Notes: generated by a model not told the origin, from the sequence alone. A stretch of 64,000 nt of DNA from Erythrobacter sanguineus (GCF_900143235.1 NZ_FRDF01000016.1:33833-97832), one strand, 5' to 3'. Numbered from the stretch's first letter, positions 27,548-35,586 are shown. Program-made: numbers and translations.

Positions 27548-28050
27548 TGCTGCGGTCGCTCGTGCTGCTCGCCGCATTGGTGCTGGCCCCGCCGGGGGCT
27601 GCGCCGCTGCTCGCGCACCAGCAGAAGATCGCGATCAGCACTGTATCGGTGAACCCGCGCACCGAACGGATCGAGGTGGTGCATCAGGTGCCGGTGCACG
27701 ATGCCGAACATGCGCTGCGCGCGCAGGGGATCAAGAGCGCGGACATCGTCGGCAGCGCCGACAGCCGCGAAGCCTTTGCCCGCTATGTCGCGCGCCGGTT
27801 CCTGTTCGAGGTGGACGGCGAGGCGGTCAGCCTCGACTATGTCGGCAGCGAAATTTCGGGCGGCAGCCTGATGGTCTATCAGGAAGCCCCCGCACCGCGC
27901 GCCGATGCCATGGCACGCGTCAATTCGCAGATCCTCACCGATGTCTGGGCGCGGCAGGAAAACCGCGTCAATCTTGGCAGCGGCACGAATGTGACCACCT
28001 TCATCTTCACCGCCGGGGAACCGCCGCGCGAAGTGGTGCTTGCACGCTGA
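27547..28050 (+). CDS. DUF6702 family protein
   Basis: A 167-residue exported protein: signal peptide at residues 1-23 (cleavage after LLA-H), then a beta-rich domain with the DUF6702 pattern (TVSVNPRTERIEVVHQVPVHDAEHAL). It starts within the stop of the M1 peptidase gene (GTGATG, either codon), so the two are translationally coupled and may act together outside the cytoplasm. Biochemical function is unknown. Confidence 0.78.
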   Translation: MLRSLVLLAALVLAPPGAAPLLAHQQKIAISTVSVNPRTERIEVVHQVPVHDAEHALRAQGIKSADIVGSADSREAFARYVARRFLFEVDGEAVSLDYVGSEISGGSLMVYQEAPAPRADAMARVNSQILTDVWARQENRVNLGSGTNVTTFIFTAGEPPREVVLAR

Positions 28051-28101
28051 GCCGCCGCGCCGGGCCTGTCGCAGGGATCGCCGGGCCAGCGAGGCCGGCT
28101 G

Positions 28102-28425
28102 TCATTCCGGCACGGGTAACAGCAGGTCATCGGTCACTTCCATCAGCAGAAACGGCTCCTCGGCCGAATCCTCAAGCGCCTCCAGAAATGCCTCGCGCAC
28201 GGCCTCGTCATCATAGGCCATCGCGGCGTCATAGGCGCGCTGCCAGGTCTCGCGGTCAGGCCATTCGGCAATCCCGATGAACCGCCCGTCCTGATCGCGA
28301 TGCAGCCGCGACCCGAGCGATCCGTAACGCTCGCGGATCAACCTCGTGCCTTCGCGCCACGCCTGACGAAACCGGGCGTGGTAGCCGGGCCTGACCTTCC
28401 ACTAATATGCCGCGACAAAAGTCAT
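28102..28425 (-). pseudogene. Antibiotic-biosynthesis-monooxygenase-like gene with in-frame amber stop
   Basis: Read from ATG 28425, the frame gives MTFVAAY, then TAG (28402-28404), then WKVRPGYHARFRQAWREG and a continuous 99-codon frame with the ABM dimeric-barrel pattern (GSLGSRLHRDQDGRFIGIAEWPDRETW). The residues on both sides of the TAG look like one family N-terminus, so a single base change seems to have broken the gene. A shorter product from TTG 28341 (79 residues) would lack the first beta strand. It could also be decoded by suppression or be a sequencing error. Confidence 0.6.
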
Positions 28426-28443
28426 CGCATCATGGCCGCGCGA

Positions 28444-28866
28444 TCAATAGGGCACGCCCCAATAGCCATAAAGCGTCCTTGCATAGGCGCTGTCCCATGC
28501 CGGCGCTGTCCCGCCTTCGATGAAGGGGCTGTTGCGGAACACATCATCCTCTGCCGCAACCACATAGCCTTCCTGCTCGCTGTCATATTCGAGCGCATCC
28601 CGCGGCAATGGCCGCAATTCCTCGCCCAGACCAAGAAAGCCGCCAAAGCTCATCAGGGCATATTCGACCTGGCCCGAACGCTTATTGACCATGAAGTGGT
28701 CGATCTTGCCGATCCGGTCGCCGTTCGGCCGGAACACCTTGGTGCCCTCGACACGGTCGGAGGCGATCAGTTCATGGTCCGGATCATTGATCGGCCCTGT
28801 CCCGTGCTCCTGCGGATTCCGGGCGTCAGGGCTGACGCTGTGGTGCTTGTCTGACGGATTCATCAT
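28444..28866 (-). CDS. PRC-barrel domain protein
   Basis: A 140-residue soluble protein with a PRC-barrel domain (ELIASDRVEGTKVFRPNGDRIGKIDHFMVNKRSGQVEYALMSFGGFLG, residues ~32-78). PRC-barrels occur in photosynthetic reaction centre H subunit, RimM and many small stress proteins; here the short stand-alone form suggests the last group. AGGAGG-like bases (AGGAGGCC) precede two consecutive ATGs. The broken ABM-like gene follows after 18 bases. Confidence 0.82.
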   Translation of the reverse strand: MMNPSDKHHSVSPDARNPQEHGTGPINDPDHELIASDRVEGTKVFRPNGDRIGKIDHFMVNKRSGQVEYALMSFGGFLGLGEELRPLPRDALEYDSEQEGYVVAAEDDVFRNSPFIEGGTAPAWDSAYARTLYGYWGVPY

Positions 28867-29237
28867 GATGGCCTCCTATGTCAGTGATTGCGAATGCAGT
28901 TCGGAAGGTTCGGCAACCCTCGCAAAGCACCCGCCGGTATCGGGCCGAGATCCCTCCCGGCCATCGTTTCGGCAGCGCGCCGAAGCGGGGTGTCGGGACT
29001 GATGGTGCAGACGTTGGTACTTATACCAATGCGCGATGAGCTTGACTCATCGTGCCTTGGTTAAGCCCGTGCGGCGCCTGAGCATTTCCAGCGCGTGATG
29101 CGTCAGCATCTTGGCGCGCTGGTATTACGCATTCTTGAACATGCATTTTCTTCTCCCTTCGCCGGTTCCTGCATGGTCAACTGGAACGGCGGAAGCGGAC
29201 GGCGCGCTCCATGATGGCGCAATCGGTGCGCATCCGG
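28867..29237. other. Non-coding stretch with inverted repeats
   Basis: About 370 bases with no gene I can support. Two adjacent inverted repeats stand out: TTGGTA-CTTA-TACCAA (29014-29029) and GCGCGATGAG-cttga-CTCATCGTGC (29031-29055, one mismatch). On the minus strand a short frame beyond them has no recognisable product. The repeats could be the 3' end of a small RNA or bidirectional terminators. Confidence 0.4.
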
Positions 29238-29480
29238 TCAGTATCCGCCGGGCGGATCGCTGGCCGGGAAGCTCTGGTCGCTGTCCTCGTCAACTTCAGT
29301 CCATTCGCGCTTCGGCTGATCGCGCATGGCCCGGGGGCCGGCATCGCGCACATCGGTGTGGCTCTTGTGCGGCTGATCGGGCGCAAAGGCAGCGTTTGAT
29401 GAGCTCTTGTTGCGGGTAAGGAAATGATATCCCAGATAGCCAGCAGCACCGGCCAGCAATAATTTCGGAGTGAAGGACAT
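29238..29480 (-). CDS. Conserved small membrane-anchored protein
   Basis: An 80-residue protein with an N-terminal hydrophobic helix (LLLAGAAGYLGYHFL) and a hydrophilic tail ending in an acidic motif, VDEDSDQSFPASDPPGGY. I recognise this tail style from short hypothetical proteins of sphingomonads but no function is known. A CAGGAGAA ribosome site lies just upstream of the ATG. Upstream is AT-rich, unlike the surroundings, suggesting a promoter. Confidence 0.65.
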   Translation of the reverse strand: MSFTPKLLLAGAAGYLGYHFLTRNKSSSNAAFAPDQPHKSHTDVRDAGPRAMRDQPKREWTEVDEDSDQSFPASDPPGGY

Positions 29481-29593
29481 GAAATTCTCCTGAAAACATA
29501 AGAATGATAAAGCATCATCTTCAAGATTTTGTTCAAGGCGGGCGGCTACAATGTTTGAGTTTCAGATGGTTCGGCATAAAACGACTTTGTCCT

Positions 29594-30193
29594 CTATAAT
29601 ATCTGGGCAAGACCAAAACAGGCGGCAGCAGCGATCAGGGCGAAGGACAGCAGCACCAGCAATCCATCGCGAGCGACCAGTCCCAAGGCCAGAATGGTGA
29701 TGATCGACGAAGGTATTGTCGCCCCGAACGGGACCACCTCCAGCGGGGGGAGGGCCAATGCGAGCACCCCGCACAAGGCCGCGATCAGCCGGGCGAACGG
29801 GCCTTGGGTAAGGCGGGTCAGCCGCGGCCGGAAAACCTTGCTCAGCAGTTTCAGCACGCTTCGCAGCGGCTTCACGACCTGACCAAGGCGTTCCGCCTTC
29901 ACGCTGCGCCGTGCAAGCAGACCCGGTACCCACAGCGTATCGCGGCCCACCGCCATTTCGGCGGCAATGGTGACGATCCCGATGCTCATGATCGTCGGGC
30001 CACCGGGAATATCGCCTAGCGGGCTCAGCGCCATCAAGCCCAGCAGCAGCAATGCCGGACCAAATGCCTCGCGCCCAAGCGCATCGATGATCTGCGTGAC
30101 CTGCAGGCGATCGGCGCTTTCGCCAAGGTCTTCCAGACGATCGAGAAAAGTGGCGATCCGGGTAAGTTCCCCGCCATTGCCGTCGCGCGTCAT
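29594..30193 (-). CDS. ExoD family exopolysaccharide-related membrane protein
   Basis: A 199-residue protein of the ExoD family, named for an effect on exopolysaccharide production and alkali tolerance in rhizobia. The N-terminal soluble part (LDRLEDLGESADRLQVTQIIDALGREAFG) and three to four C-terminal hydrophobic segments match. The start at 30193 is the ATG closest to the family N-terminus; the open frame runs further upstream into the neighbouring gene. Its biochemical role is unknown. Confidence 0.82.
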   Translation of the reverse strand: MTRDGNGGELTRIATFLDRLEDLGESADRLQVTQIIDALGREAFGPALLLLGLMALSPLGDIPGGPTIMSIGIVTIAAEMAVGRDTLWVPGLLARRSVKAERLGQVVKPLRSVLKLLSKVFRPRLTRLTQGPFARLIAALCGVLALALPPLEVVPFGATIPSSIITILALGLVARDGLLVLLSFALIAAAACFGLAQIL

Positions 30194-30278
30194 CGCCGCT
30201 TGCACCCCATTTTCGCACCACCGGGCGTGTGCGGAACCACACCCGCACCGGAACGGTCGAGGCCGGACGGTGGGCGGC

Positions 30279-30728
30279 TCAATCGCGCAATTGTCCACGG
30301 ATCGCGCCATCGGGATACCGGGCTGTATGGGCGTTGACGTAGAACAGTTCGGGATTGTTCTCGATCCGGTCGCCGGTCCATTCCAGGGCGTCGGAGCAGC
30401 CCTTGTAGCCCCCTTCGTTCGCGCGCTTCAGCGTGAACACCGGCGGGCCGTTGGTGCCCTGCGCGCCGCGGTGAATATGGGCTGCGGTGATCGGGACGAT
30501 ATTGGCGACATTGTTGAGATCCCAGCAGATCTGGTCGAGCTCGTCGGAAACGGTGATTTCCGCTCTGGCCGCGCCGTCCGGATCGCCGCCGCCGATGACC
30601 TGGCGCCCGGTCAATGTGGCGTAGTAGGTCTTTGCAGTCTCCTCCGCGATGCCTTCCTCCAGTGTCGCGCAGGCGGACAGCGCGATGGCGCCGGTCAGGA
30701 CTGCGGCCAGAAGTGATCGCTTCTTCAT
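30279..30728 (-). CDS. CHRD domain lipoprotein
   Basis: A 149-residue lipoprotein with a clear lipobox (LSAC, Cys at residue 19) and a CHRD domain (YYATLTGRQV..., ITAAHIHRGAQGTNGPPVFTL, ending FYVNAHTARYPDGAIRGQL). CHRD domains occur in chordin and many bacterial secreted proteins; role unknown. A GGAGCAG site precedes the ATG. It lies between the HPF-like gene and exoD-like gene, all on the minus strand. Confidence 0.85.
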   Translation of the reverse strand: MKKRSLLAAVLTGAIALSACATLEEGIAEETAKTYYATLTGRQVIGGGDPDGAARAEITVSDELDQICWDLNNVANIVPITAAHIHRGAQGTNGPPVFTLKRANEGGYKGCSDALEWTGDRIENNPELFYVNAHTARYPDGAIRGQLRD

Positions 30729-30770
30729 GATCTGCTCCTTTTTTGCGACCGGGGTTTGCGAACGGGGTCT

Positions 30771-31355
30771 TCAGCGCGAACGGGCGCCCGGATCATATTC
30801 CATCGCCCCGATCGGGCGGACCGTGCTGGCCTGCGGCCCGATCTCGCTTTCGCCCGTCTGCACGACCAGTTCGACGGGATCACGCCGCCTAAGGTCATCG
30901 AAATTCCCGTCGACGACACTGTTGCGATGAAAATAGATCAGGCGGTGGTCGGTCGCGATGATCTGGCCGAATCCCCGGTTGAAATCGATTTCGGCGATTG
31001 TGCCTTGCAGCGGTCCGCTGTGATGCTTGACCTCGCCGCGATGGCGTTCCTTCCATCGTTCGAGCTTGCGCGTCATCGCGCTGAACGCATCGCGCACGGC
31101 AACCCGCGGATGTTCGTGTTCGGGCGCGTCATTCTGTGTGCGCACGACCAGTTCATCACCGGGCACGCGCACCTCGATGGTCACCTCGTGGCGATTGCCG
31201 CTGCGCTGGCTCTGATGGGGCGCGCGGACATAGACATGGCAACTGGTTATCCCGCCATAGAATTGTTCAAGATGATCGATCTTCTCGCGGATCAGGGCGT
31301 CGATTTCCTCAGACGGCTCCATGTCCGTGAAAGCGATTTCGGCGGGCGTTTCCAT
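30771..31355 (-). CDS. HPF/RaiA-type ribosome-associated protein fused to a cold-shock domain
   Basis: A 194-residue two-domain protein. Residues ~1-105 are the ribosome hibernation factor fold (EIAFTDMEPSEEIDALIREKIDHLEQFYG..., HEVTIEVRVPGDELVV); residues ~118-190 form an OB/cold-shock-like domain (GTIAEIDFNRGFGQIIATDHRLIYFHRNSV). It may bind ribosomes or RNA under stress. The ATG at 31355 is preferred to one eight codons earlier because the family begins METP-like. It is distinct from the long HPF type, whose C-terminal domain is different. Confidence 0.78.
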   Translation of the reverse strand: METPAEIAFTDMEPSEEIDALIREKIDHLEQFYGGITSCHVYVRAPHQSQRSGNRHEVTIEVRVPGDELVVRTQNDAPEHEHPRVAVRDAFSAMTRKLERWKERHRGEVKHHSGPLQGTIAEIDFNRGFGQIIATDHRLIYFHRNSVVDGNFDDLRRRDPVELVVQTGESEIGPQASTVRPIGAMEYDPGARSR

Positions 31356-31712
31356 CCAGCAGGCTCCCAGACCTATCATTCATCCTGGTGACGGCCGCGG
31401 GTGAAACCCGGACGGCTCGCGTCTTTGGGGCAGGCATGGAGGCAGGCATCTGGACAGTGCGGTCTGATTGGCAACTGCCCGGTCATGTGTCCGCTCATGC
31501 GGCCCATGACGCAAATCATGCACCGGGGGGCGGAGCGCGCGCATTAACAAAAATCAATTCGGTCGGCGCGCAGCATGATATTGGTCACGGAGAGCCGCGG
31601 ATTTGCGGGGCTGGGTCGCTGCCGTTGGTCAATGTCGGCGCCCCATGCCGGAAGCATGCGGTTTCCGGCCATCCGGCACCATCGGGAACCGCTATCGGGA
31701 GAGGTGAACATC
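31356..31712. other. Divergent intergenic region, no gene seen
   Basis: This 357-base gap separates the leftward HPF-like gene from the rightward host-attachment gene. Short frames cross it but none has family resemblance or a convincing start. It probably holds both promoters; I could not identify a specific operator or a general-stress GGAAC-N16-17-CGTT promoter. Confidence 0.35.
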
Positions 31713-32186
31713 GTGGAAATCGAACATGATACTTGGGTGGTTGTCGCCGACGGAGAAAAATTCCTGCTGCTGCGGAATGATGGCGATGCCAAATATATCA
31801 ACCTTCAGGTGGTCGAGGAGGAGAACAGCCCCAATGCGCCCGCGCGCGAACTGGCGACTGACCGTGCGGGCCGACGGTTCGATTCCACCCGGCCGGGCCG
31901 CAACGGGGTTGTAGCCTCGGGCAAGAGCGGTCTTGAAGAGACCGACTGGCACCGGGTTGCCGAAACGCGCTTTGCCGAGCATCTGGCGGAATTGCTCAAC
32001 CAATGGGCCGGGCAGAAGCGATTCCGCAAGCTGGTCGTCATTGCCGATCCGCGCACGCTGGGCGCGCTGCGCCCGGCCTATGGTTTCGATCTTGAACCGC
32101 TGATCCAGACGGAAATCGCCAAGGACCTGACCAACCTTCCGCTTGACCAGATCGAAGCCTCGATCAGCGCTTTTTCGGATGATTGA
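31713..32186 (+). CDS. Host attachment protein (BaeRF-like) family
   Basis: A 157-residue protein of the family annotated as 'required for attachment to host cells' and related to eRF1-like BaeRF domains. Diagnostic parts are TWVVVADGEKFLLLRN at the start, WHRVAETRFAEHLAELLN and KLVVIADPRTLGALRP, ending near LTNLPLDQIEASI. The start is a GTG at 31713, set by GGGAGAGG (31697-31704) with eight bases of spacing; upstream in-frame ATGs have no ribosome site. Molecular function is not established. Confidence 0.8.
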   Translation: MEIEHDTWVVVADGEKFLLLRNDGDAKYINLQVVEEENSPNAPARELATDRAGRRFDSTRPGRNGVVASGKSGLEETDWHRVAETRFAEHLAELLNQWAGQKRFRKLVVIADPRTLGALRPAYGFDLEPLIQTEIAKDLTNLPLDQIEASISAFSDD

Positions 32187-32201
32187 CCGCAACCGGCACG
32201 A

Positions 32202-32945
32202 TCACTGGTATTCTTCGACGCACAGGTATTTGGCATCGAACAGGGCAATGTCGCTGAGCCGGGCAAGGTCGAGGATCTTGAGGTGCCCGTTGGCATATTC
32301 GATCAGATCCTGCCGCCGGAGCGCCTGAACCGTCCGGTTGACATGGACCGGGGTCAGGCCGGTCGCCTCGGCGAGATGGCTTTGCGTGATCGGAAATTTA
32401 AGGCCTTCGCGGCTTGCCAGTCCGATTGCCCGGTTGCGCAGGAAAAGCTCGATCAGCAGATGCGCAAGGCGCTCTATCGCGGTTCTCTGGCCGGTGTTCA
32501 GCAGCCATTCGCGCAGGATCGCGGCATTGGCCTGCTGCTGCAACAACAATGCCTTCCACACACGCGGATGATCATCGGGCAGCGCGCGGACCTGGCTGGG
32601 CAGCAATTCGGCAAGACGGACCCGGGTGAGCGCGCTGACCGAACAATCCTGTTCCCGCAGGCTGTCGAGATTGAGGTCGAAGACATCGCCGGGCAGGAGA
32701 AAACCCAGAATCTGCCGGCGGCCATCCGGCAGATCCTTGTAACAGCACGCCCAGCCCGAGATCACGGCATGCGCAACTCTGGCCCGCTCGCCTTCGCGGG
32801 CAATATCGGTGTGCGCAGGCTTTTCCACCTGCGAGCGATCGCCGAGCGCGGCAATTGCTGCGCGATCATCGGGCGTCAGCGCGACATAGCGGTCAAGGTT
32901 TCTGATCAGTGGCTGCAGCGCAGCGCAGGAAAGTGAAAGCATCAT
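32202..32945 (-). CDS. Crp/Fnr family transcriptional regulator
   Basis: A 247-residue regulator: cyclic-nucleotide-binding-type beta barrel (residues ~15-140, with GWACCYKDLPDGRRQILGFLLPGDVFD) and a C-terminal winged helix-turn-helix (ITQSHLAEATGLTPVHVNRTVQALRR). The N-terminal cysteine cluster of oxygen-sensing FNR is absent. It converges on the host-attachment gene with 15 bases between stops. Its position in a block of stress-type genes suggests local regulation, but no binding site was identified. Confidence 0.88.
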   Translation of the reverse strand: MMLSLSCAALQPLIRNLDRYVALTPDDRAAIAALGDRSQVEKPAHTDIAREGERARVAHAVISGWACCYKDLPDGRRQILGFLLPGDVFDLNLDSLREQDCSVSALTRVRLAELLPSQVRALPDDHPRVWKALLLQQQANAAILREWLLNTGQRTAIERLAHLLIELFLRNRAIGLASREGLKFPITQSHLAEATGLTPVHVNRTVQALRRQDLIEYANGHLKILDLARLSDIALFDAKYLCVEEYQ

Positions 32946-33283
32946 CTGGCATCCTTTTGGAACCTCCGCCCTGCCGTGGCAGCCGTTTCAGGCGCAATCC
33001 GGGAATCCCCAAGTGAGACCACGGGTCAGCCAGAGCGAAGGGCAAGAACAATCGGATTGGATGATTGGACTTGCCGGGTCATTGGCCGGATCGCTATCCG
33101 CCAATGCGATTGTCCGGCAGCATGGTCGGGAACAGGCCAAAGGCCTCCCCGCCCGCCGGGGCTGCACCATGATCGCGGGCCGCCGCTGCGCCGGTGTTGT
33201 CGGGATGATCCTAACATAGGTGATATTGGCGCGAAATCCTCTCGTGCATCGTGATGGGCCCAACCCAAGCAGGAAGGCCGGAA
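32946..33283. other. Intergenic region, no gene seen
   Basis: A 338-base gap between the divergent Crp/Fnr-type and lipoprotein genes. Frames present in it have no homology I recognise. It is the likely promoter region of both. Confidence 0.35.
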
Positions 33284-33544
33284 ATGTCAGCCAGAACAAA
33301 TGTGAAGATGCCAGTTGCCGCGGGCATGGCCATATGGCTCGGTGCCATTGGCCTGTCGTTTGCCGGATGCGATCAAAGTGTCGGGGATGCGCAGGAAGAT
33401 CTCGCCGAGACGACGTATGAAGCCAAGGAAGACGTGATCGAGGAGGAGGCTGATCTGCAAGAGGCGCTGGGCAACGATACCGCCAGCGAAGTTCTTGACG
33501 AGCGGGCCGATGCCATGGGCGAAGCCGCCGACGAAATGGATTGA
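33284..33544 (+). CDS. Small acidic lipoprotein
   Basis: An 86-residue protein with a basic start, a hydrophobic stretch and a lipobox ending at Cys (LSFAGC, about residue 29). The mature part is very acidic and helical (AQEDLAETTYEAKEDVIEEEADLQEALG). A strong AGGAAGG ribosome site precedes the ATG at 33284. No family recognised; it is probably an envelope lipoprotein. Confidence 0.6.
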   Translation: MSARTNVKMPVAAGMAIWLGAIGLSFAGCDQSVGDAQEDLAETTYEAKEDVIEEEADLQEALGNDTASEVLDERADAMGEAADEMD

Positions 33545-33581
33545 GGCCTGGCCTCAGGGCAACAGCTGAACGGATCTGATC

Positions 33582-33659
33582 ATGGCCTGGTTTGTCGCAG
33601 CGCTCATCGTCTTTCTGATCCTGGCCTTGCCCGCATGGCCTTATACCAAGGTTCGCTGA
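33582..33659 (+). CDS. 25-residue membrane peptide, DUF3309-like fragment
   Basis: An uninterrupted 25-codon frame encodes MAWFVAALIVFLILALPAWP then YTKVR. The hydrophobic helix followed by LPxWPY(S/T) is the start of DUF3309-type small membrane proteins, which normally continue for another 25 residues. Here it stops and a large palindrome begins 17 bases later. It may be a truncated gene or a genuine microprotein. Confidence 0.35.
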   Translation: MAWFVAALIVFLILALPAWPYTKVR

Positions 33660-33675
33660 TGCGAACCCATGCGCT

Positions 33676-33750
33676 TCCCGCCCCGCCTCCCCGCCCGGCC
33701 GCCAATGATGCCATCAGGCTATGGTGGCCGGGCGGGGAGGCGGGGCGGGA
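33676..33750. repeat. 29-bp-stem GC-rich palindrome
   Basis: Left arm 33676-33704 and right arm 33722-33750 are complementary over 29 bases with one mismatch, which is a G-U pair in RNA. The loop is 17 bases. The arms are almost wholly G+C. A second small hairpin (AGTCGCGC-ttg-GCGCGACT) starts a few bases later. There is no T-tract, so it is stronger than a typical terminator needs to be. Confidence 0.85.
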
Positions 33751-33796
33751 GGTATGAGTCGCGCTTGGCGCGACTTCGTATCACGCACGGGGCCGA

Positions 33797-33913
33797 TGGC
33801 CTTATCGCCGCGGCGGCCTGTGGCCTTATGCGCTGAGTGCCTTGGCAACAGGCTTGCTTGTCCTGCTGTTTCTGCTGGCCTGGATGGGCATGATTGTGGC
33901 GACCTGTCCCTGA
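33797..33913 (+). pseudogene. WPY-motif membrane peptide remnant without start codon
   Basis: An open frame encodes WPYRRGGLWPYALSALATG followed by a hydrophobic helix (LLVLLFLLAWMGMIV) and a stop at 33911-33913, but it has no ATG, GTG or TTG start before the helix. The double WPY motif echoes the peptide encoded at 33582. The two could be parts of one or two small membrane-protein genes split by the palindrome; their frames differ. Confidence 0.3.
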
Positions 33914-33944
33914 TCCGCGCGCCTGCGATGGGCGCGCGGCGGGT

Positions 33945-34202
33945 TCAGGTCGCGGCGGTTGGCAGCATTCCTGCGGCATGGAGTGCGATCAGGAGACAGG
34001 CTCCCGCCCCGCCGACCAGCAGCAGCATGGCGATGAGGATCCGGACGCGCGAAACCCGCGGCCGTGCGTCGGCCGGGACCAGATCGGCATAGCCATCGAA
34101 GGCCGCAGCAAGGCTGACCAGATGGAATATCAGCCAGACACCTGACATAAGCGAAACCACGAAAAATACGGCTGCGAGCAGTTGGATCAAGGGAAGGCTC
34201 AT
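33945..34202 (-). CDS. Small two-helix membrane protein
   Basis: An 85-residue hypothetical protein with hydrophobic segments at about residues 4-28 and 55-78. The ATG at 34202 is preceded by AGGAG ten bases upstream, a better start than the ATG 33 codons earlier. No family recognised; codon use is like the neighbours. Confidence 0.5.
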   Translation of the reverse strand: MSLPLIQLLAAVFFVVSLMSGVWLIFHLVSLAAAFDGYADLVPADARPRVSRVRILIAMLLLVGGAGACLLIALHAAGMLPTAAT

Positions 34203-34311
34203 GCGCGTCTGAACTCCTTGGCAAAATGTTTGCAGGGCCTGAAACAACGTGCCCGCCGCTTGTACAGGGATGGGGACAGGACAGAAGCGACGGGCGCGCA
34301 CGGAACCGACC

Positions 34312-34473
34312 TCAAAGGCTGCAACCTGAAAAACTGGCCGGCCCGGTCAGGGCATCGCAAGCCGCGATTGGCTGACTGTCGAAGGCGAAAAGACGCTTCA
34401 CCGCCTCGCCCACCTTGCTGCCTGCGAATGCCCGCCAATGATAGGCGGCCAAGGAAGCAACGAAATAATCCAT
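34312..34473 (-). CDS. Hypothetical 53-residue protein
   Basis: A short frame (MDYFVASLAAYHWRAFAG...) in an otherwise empty stretch between the two-helix membrane protein and the SDR gene, on the same strand as both. It has a plausible ATG but no strong ribosome site and no family I recognise. Confidence 0.25.
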   Translation of the reverse strand: MDYFVASLAAYHWRAFAGSKVGEAVKRLFAFDSQPIAACDALTGPASFSGCSL

Positions 34474-34520
34474 GTTAAGATCGGCCGATCCGCGGATCCT
34501 GTCCGCAGTTTCCGCAGCAA

Positions 34521-35291
34521 TTATCTGGCGGTGTATCCGCCGTCGATCACCAGTTCGGATCCGGTCACGAACTTTGCGTCTTCAGACGCCAGATAGGCAA
34601 TTCCGGCGGCAATGTCCTCCGGCTCGCCGATCTCGCCGATCGGGTGCAGATCGCGCAGATTCTCGCAAAAGGCATCGCGGCCTTCGTCCGATGCCTCGGC
34701 CATTGCCTCGACCAGCGGGGTCCAGATGAAGCCGGGATGGACCGAATTTACCCGGATCCCGTCGTCGGCGAAGAACATTGCATCGGTCTTGCTCATCTCG
34801 CGCACGGCACCTTTGGAAGCATGATAGGGCGGAATGTCAGGCGCGCCGACGATCCCGTAGATCGAGGAAATATTGACAATGCTCCCGCCGCCCCGTTTGC
34901 GCATGTGGCCAATGGCCGCCTTGGTGCAGAAGAACACCCCCATCACGTTGACGTCCATGACGTTGCGCCATTCCTCGGCGGTCACTTCATCGGTCGGCTT
35001 GTCCGGGCCGGCAATGCCCGCATTGTTGACCAGCACATCGATCCCGCCGAAGGTATCGGCCACCTCGGAGAACACTTTCGCGAGTTCGTCCTCGTCGGTG
35101 ACGTCGAGATGCCAGAATTCGGCGCGCTGCTGGGTCTGGCGGATGTCTTCGCACAGCGCGGCGGCCTGATCGTCCTCGATATCGGCAATGATCACTGTGG
35201 CGCCTTCCTCCGCAAGCCTCAGGCACGTCGCCTTGCCGATCCCCTGCGAGCCGCCGGTTACGATGCATACCTTGTCTGCCAGTCCGCGCAT
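34521..35291 (-). CDS. SDR family NAD(P)-dependent oxidoreductase
   Basis: A 256-residue classical short-chain dehydrogenase. The cofactor motif TGGSQGIG is near residue 12, NNAGIAG near 85, the catalytic Ser in VNISSIYG near 138 and YHASK near 151; the acidic residue after strand two (ADIED) suggests NAD preference. The C-terminus (ASEDAKFVTGSELVIDGGYTAR) is typical. GGGAGGA directly upstream fixes ATG 35291. Substrate unknown. Confidence 0.92.
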   Translation of the reverse strand: MRGLADKVCIVTGGSQGIGKATCLRLAEEGATVIIADIEDDQAAALCEDIRQTQQRAEFWHLDVTDEDELAKVFSEVADTFGGIDVLVNNAGIAGPDKPTDEVTAEEWRNVMDVNVMGVFFCTKAAIGHMRKRGGGSIVNISSIYGIVGAPDIPPYHASKGAVREMSKTDAMFFADDGIRVNSVHPGFIWTPLVEAMAEASDEGRDAFCENLRDLHPIGEIGEPEDIAAGIAYLASEDAKFVTGSELVIDGGYTAR

Positions 35292-35466
35292 GTGATCCTC
35301 CCTCGCCATCCTTGGAAAAGGTGCAGCCTATCTCCCGCGGGCCCGCTGCGCATTAATGCAGGTTAGAGCGTTTTCGAGCCGGATCGAATCACCCGGCGAC
35401 CCGGAAACCGCTCGAAGGCGCGCCATCGGCACCTTTGCCGGATGAGCGCCGCCTCAACCCAGGGAC

Positions 35467-35586
35467 ATGCACGGGCTTAGCTATCTGGCGTTTGCCGCCG
35501 GATATCGCAGGGTCAGCTTCGTGTTTATCGAGAACGGCCAGCTGGCGATCTGGCAGACCTCAATCCCCGCGACTACATGCTGCTGA
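35467..35586 (+). pseudogene. Remnant of a small conserved protein
   Basis: A 39-codon frame starts MHGLSYLAFAAGYRRVSFVF and continues IENGQLAIWQTS before ending. The RRVSFVFIENGQL block has the look of the first part of a conserved domain with a nuclease-like beta strand, but the rest is missing. It overlaps the start of the next small frame. I treat it as a truncated gene. Confidence 0.3.

Noticed and set aside
28867..35291. General-stress (EcfG) promoters of the GGAAC-N16-17-CGTT type before the stress-like genes.
   Set aside because: GGAAC sequences occur, but none had CGTT at the right spacing and orientation.
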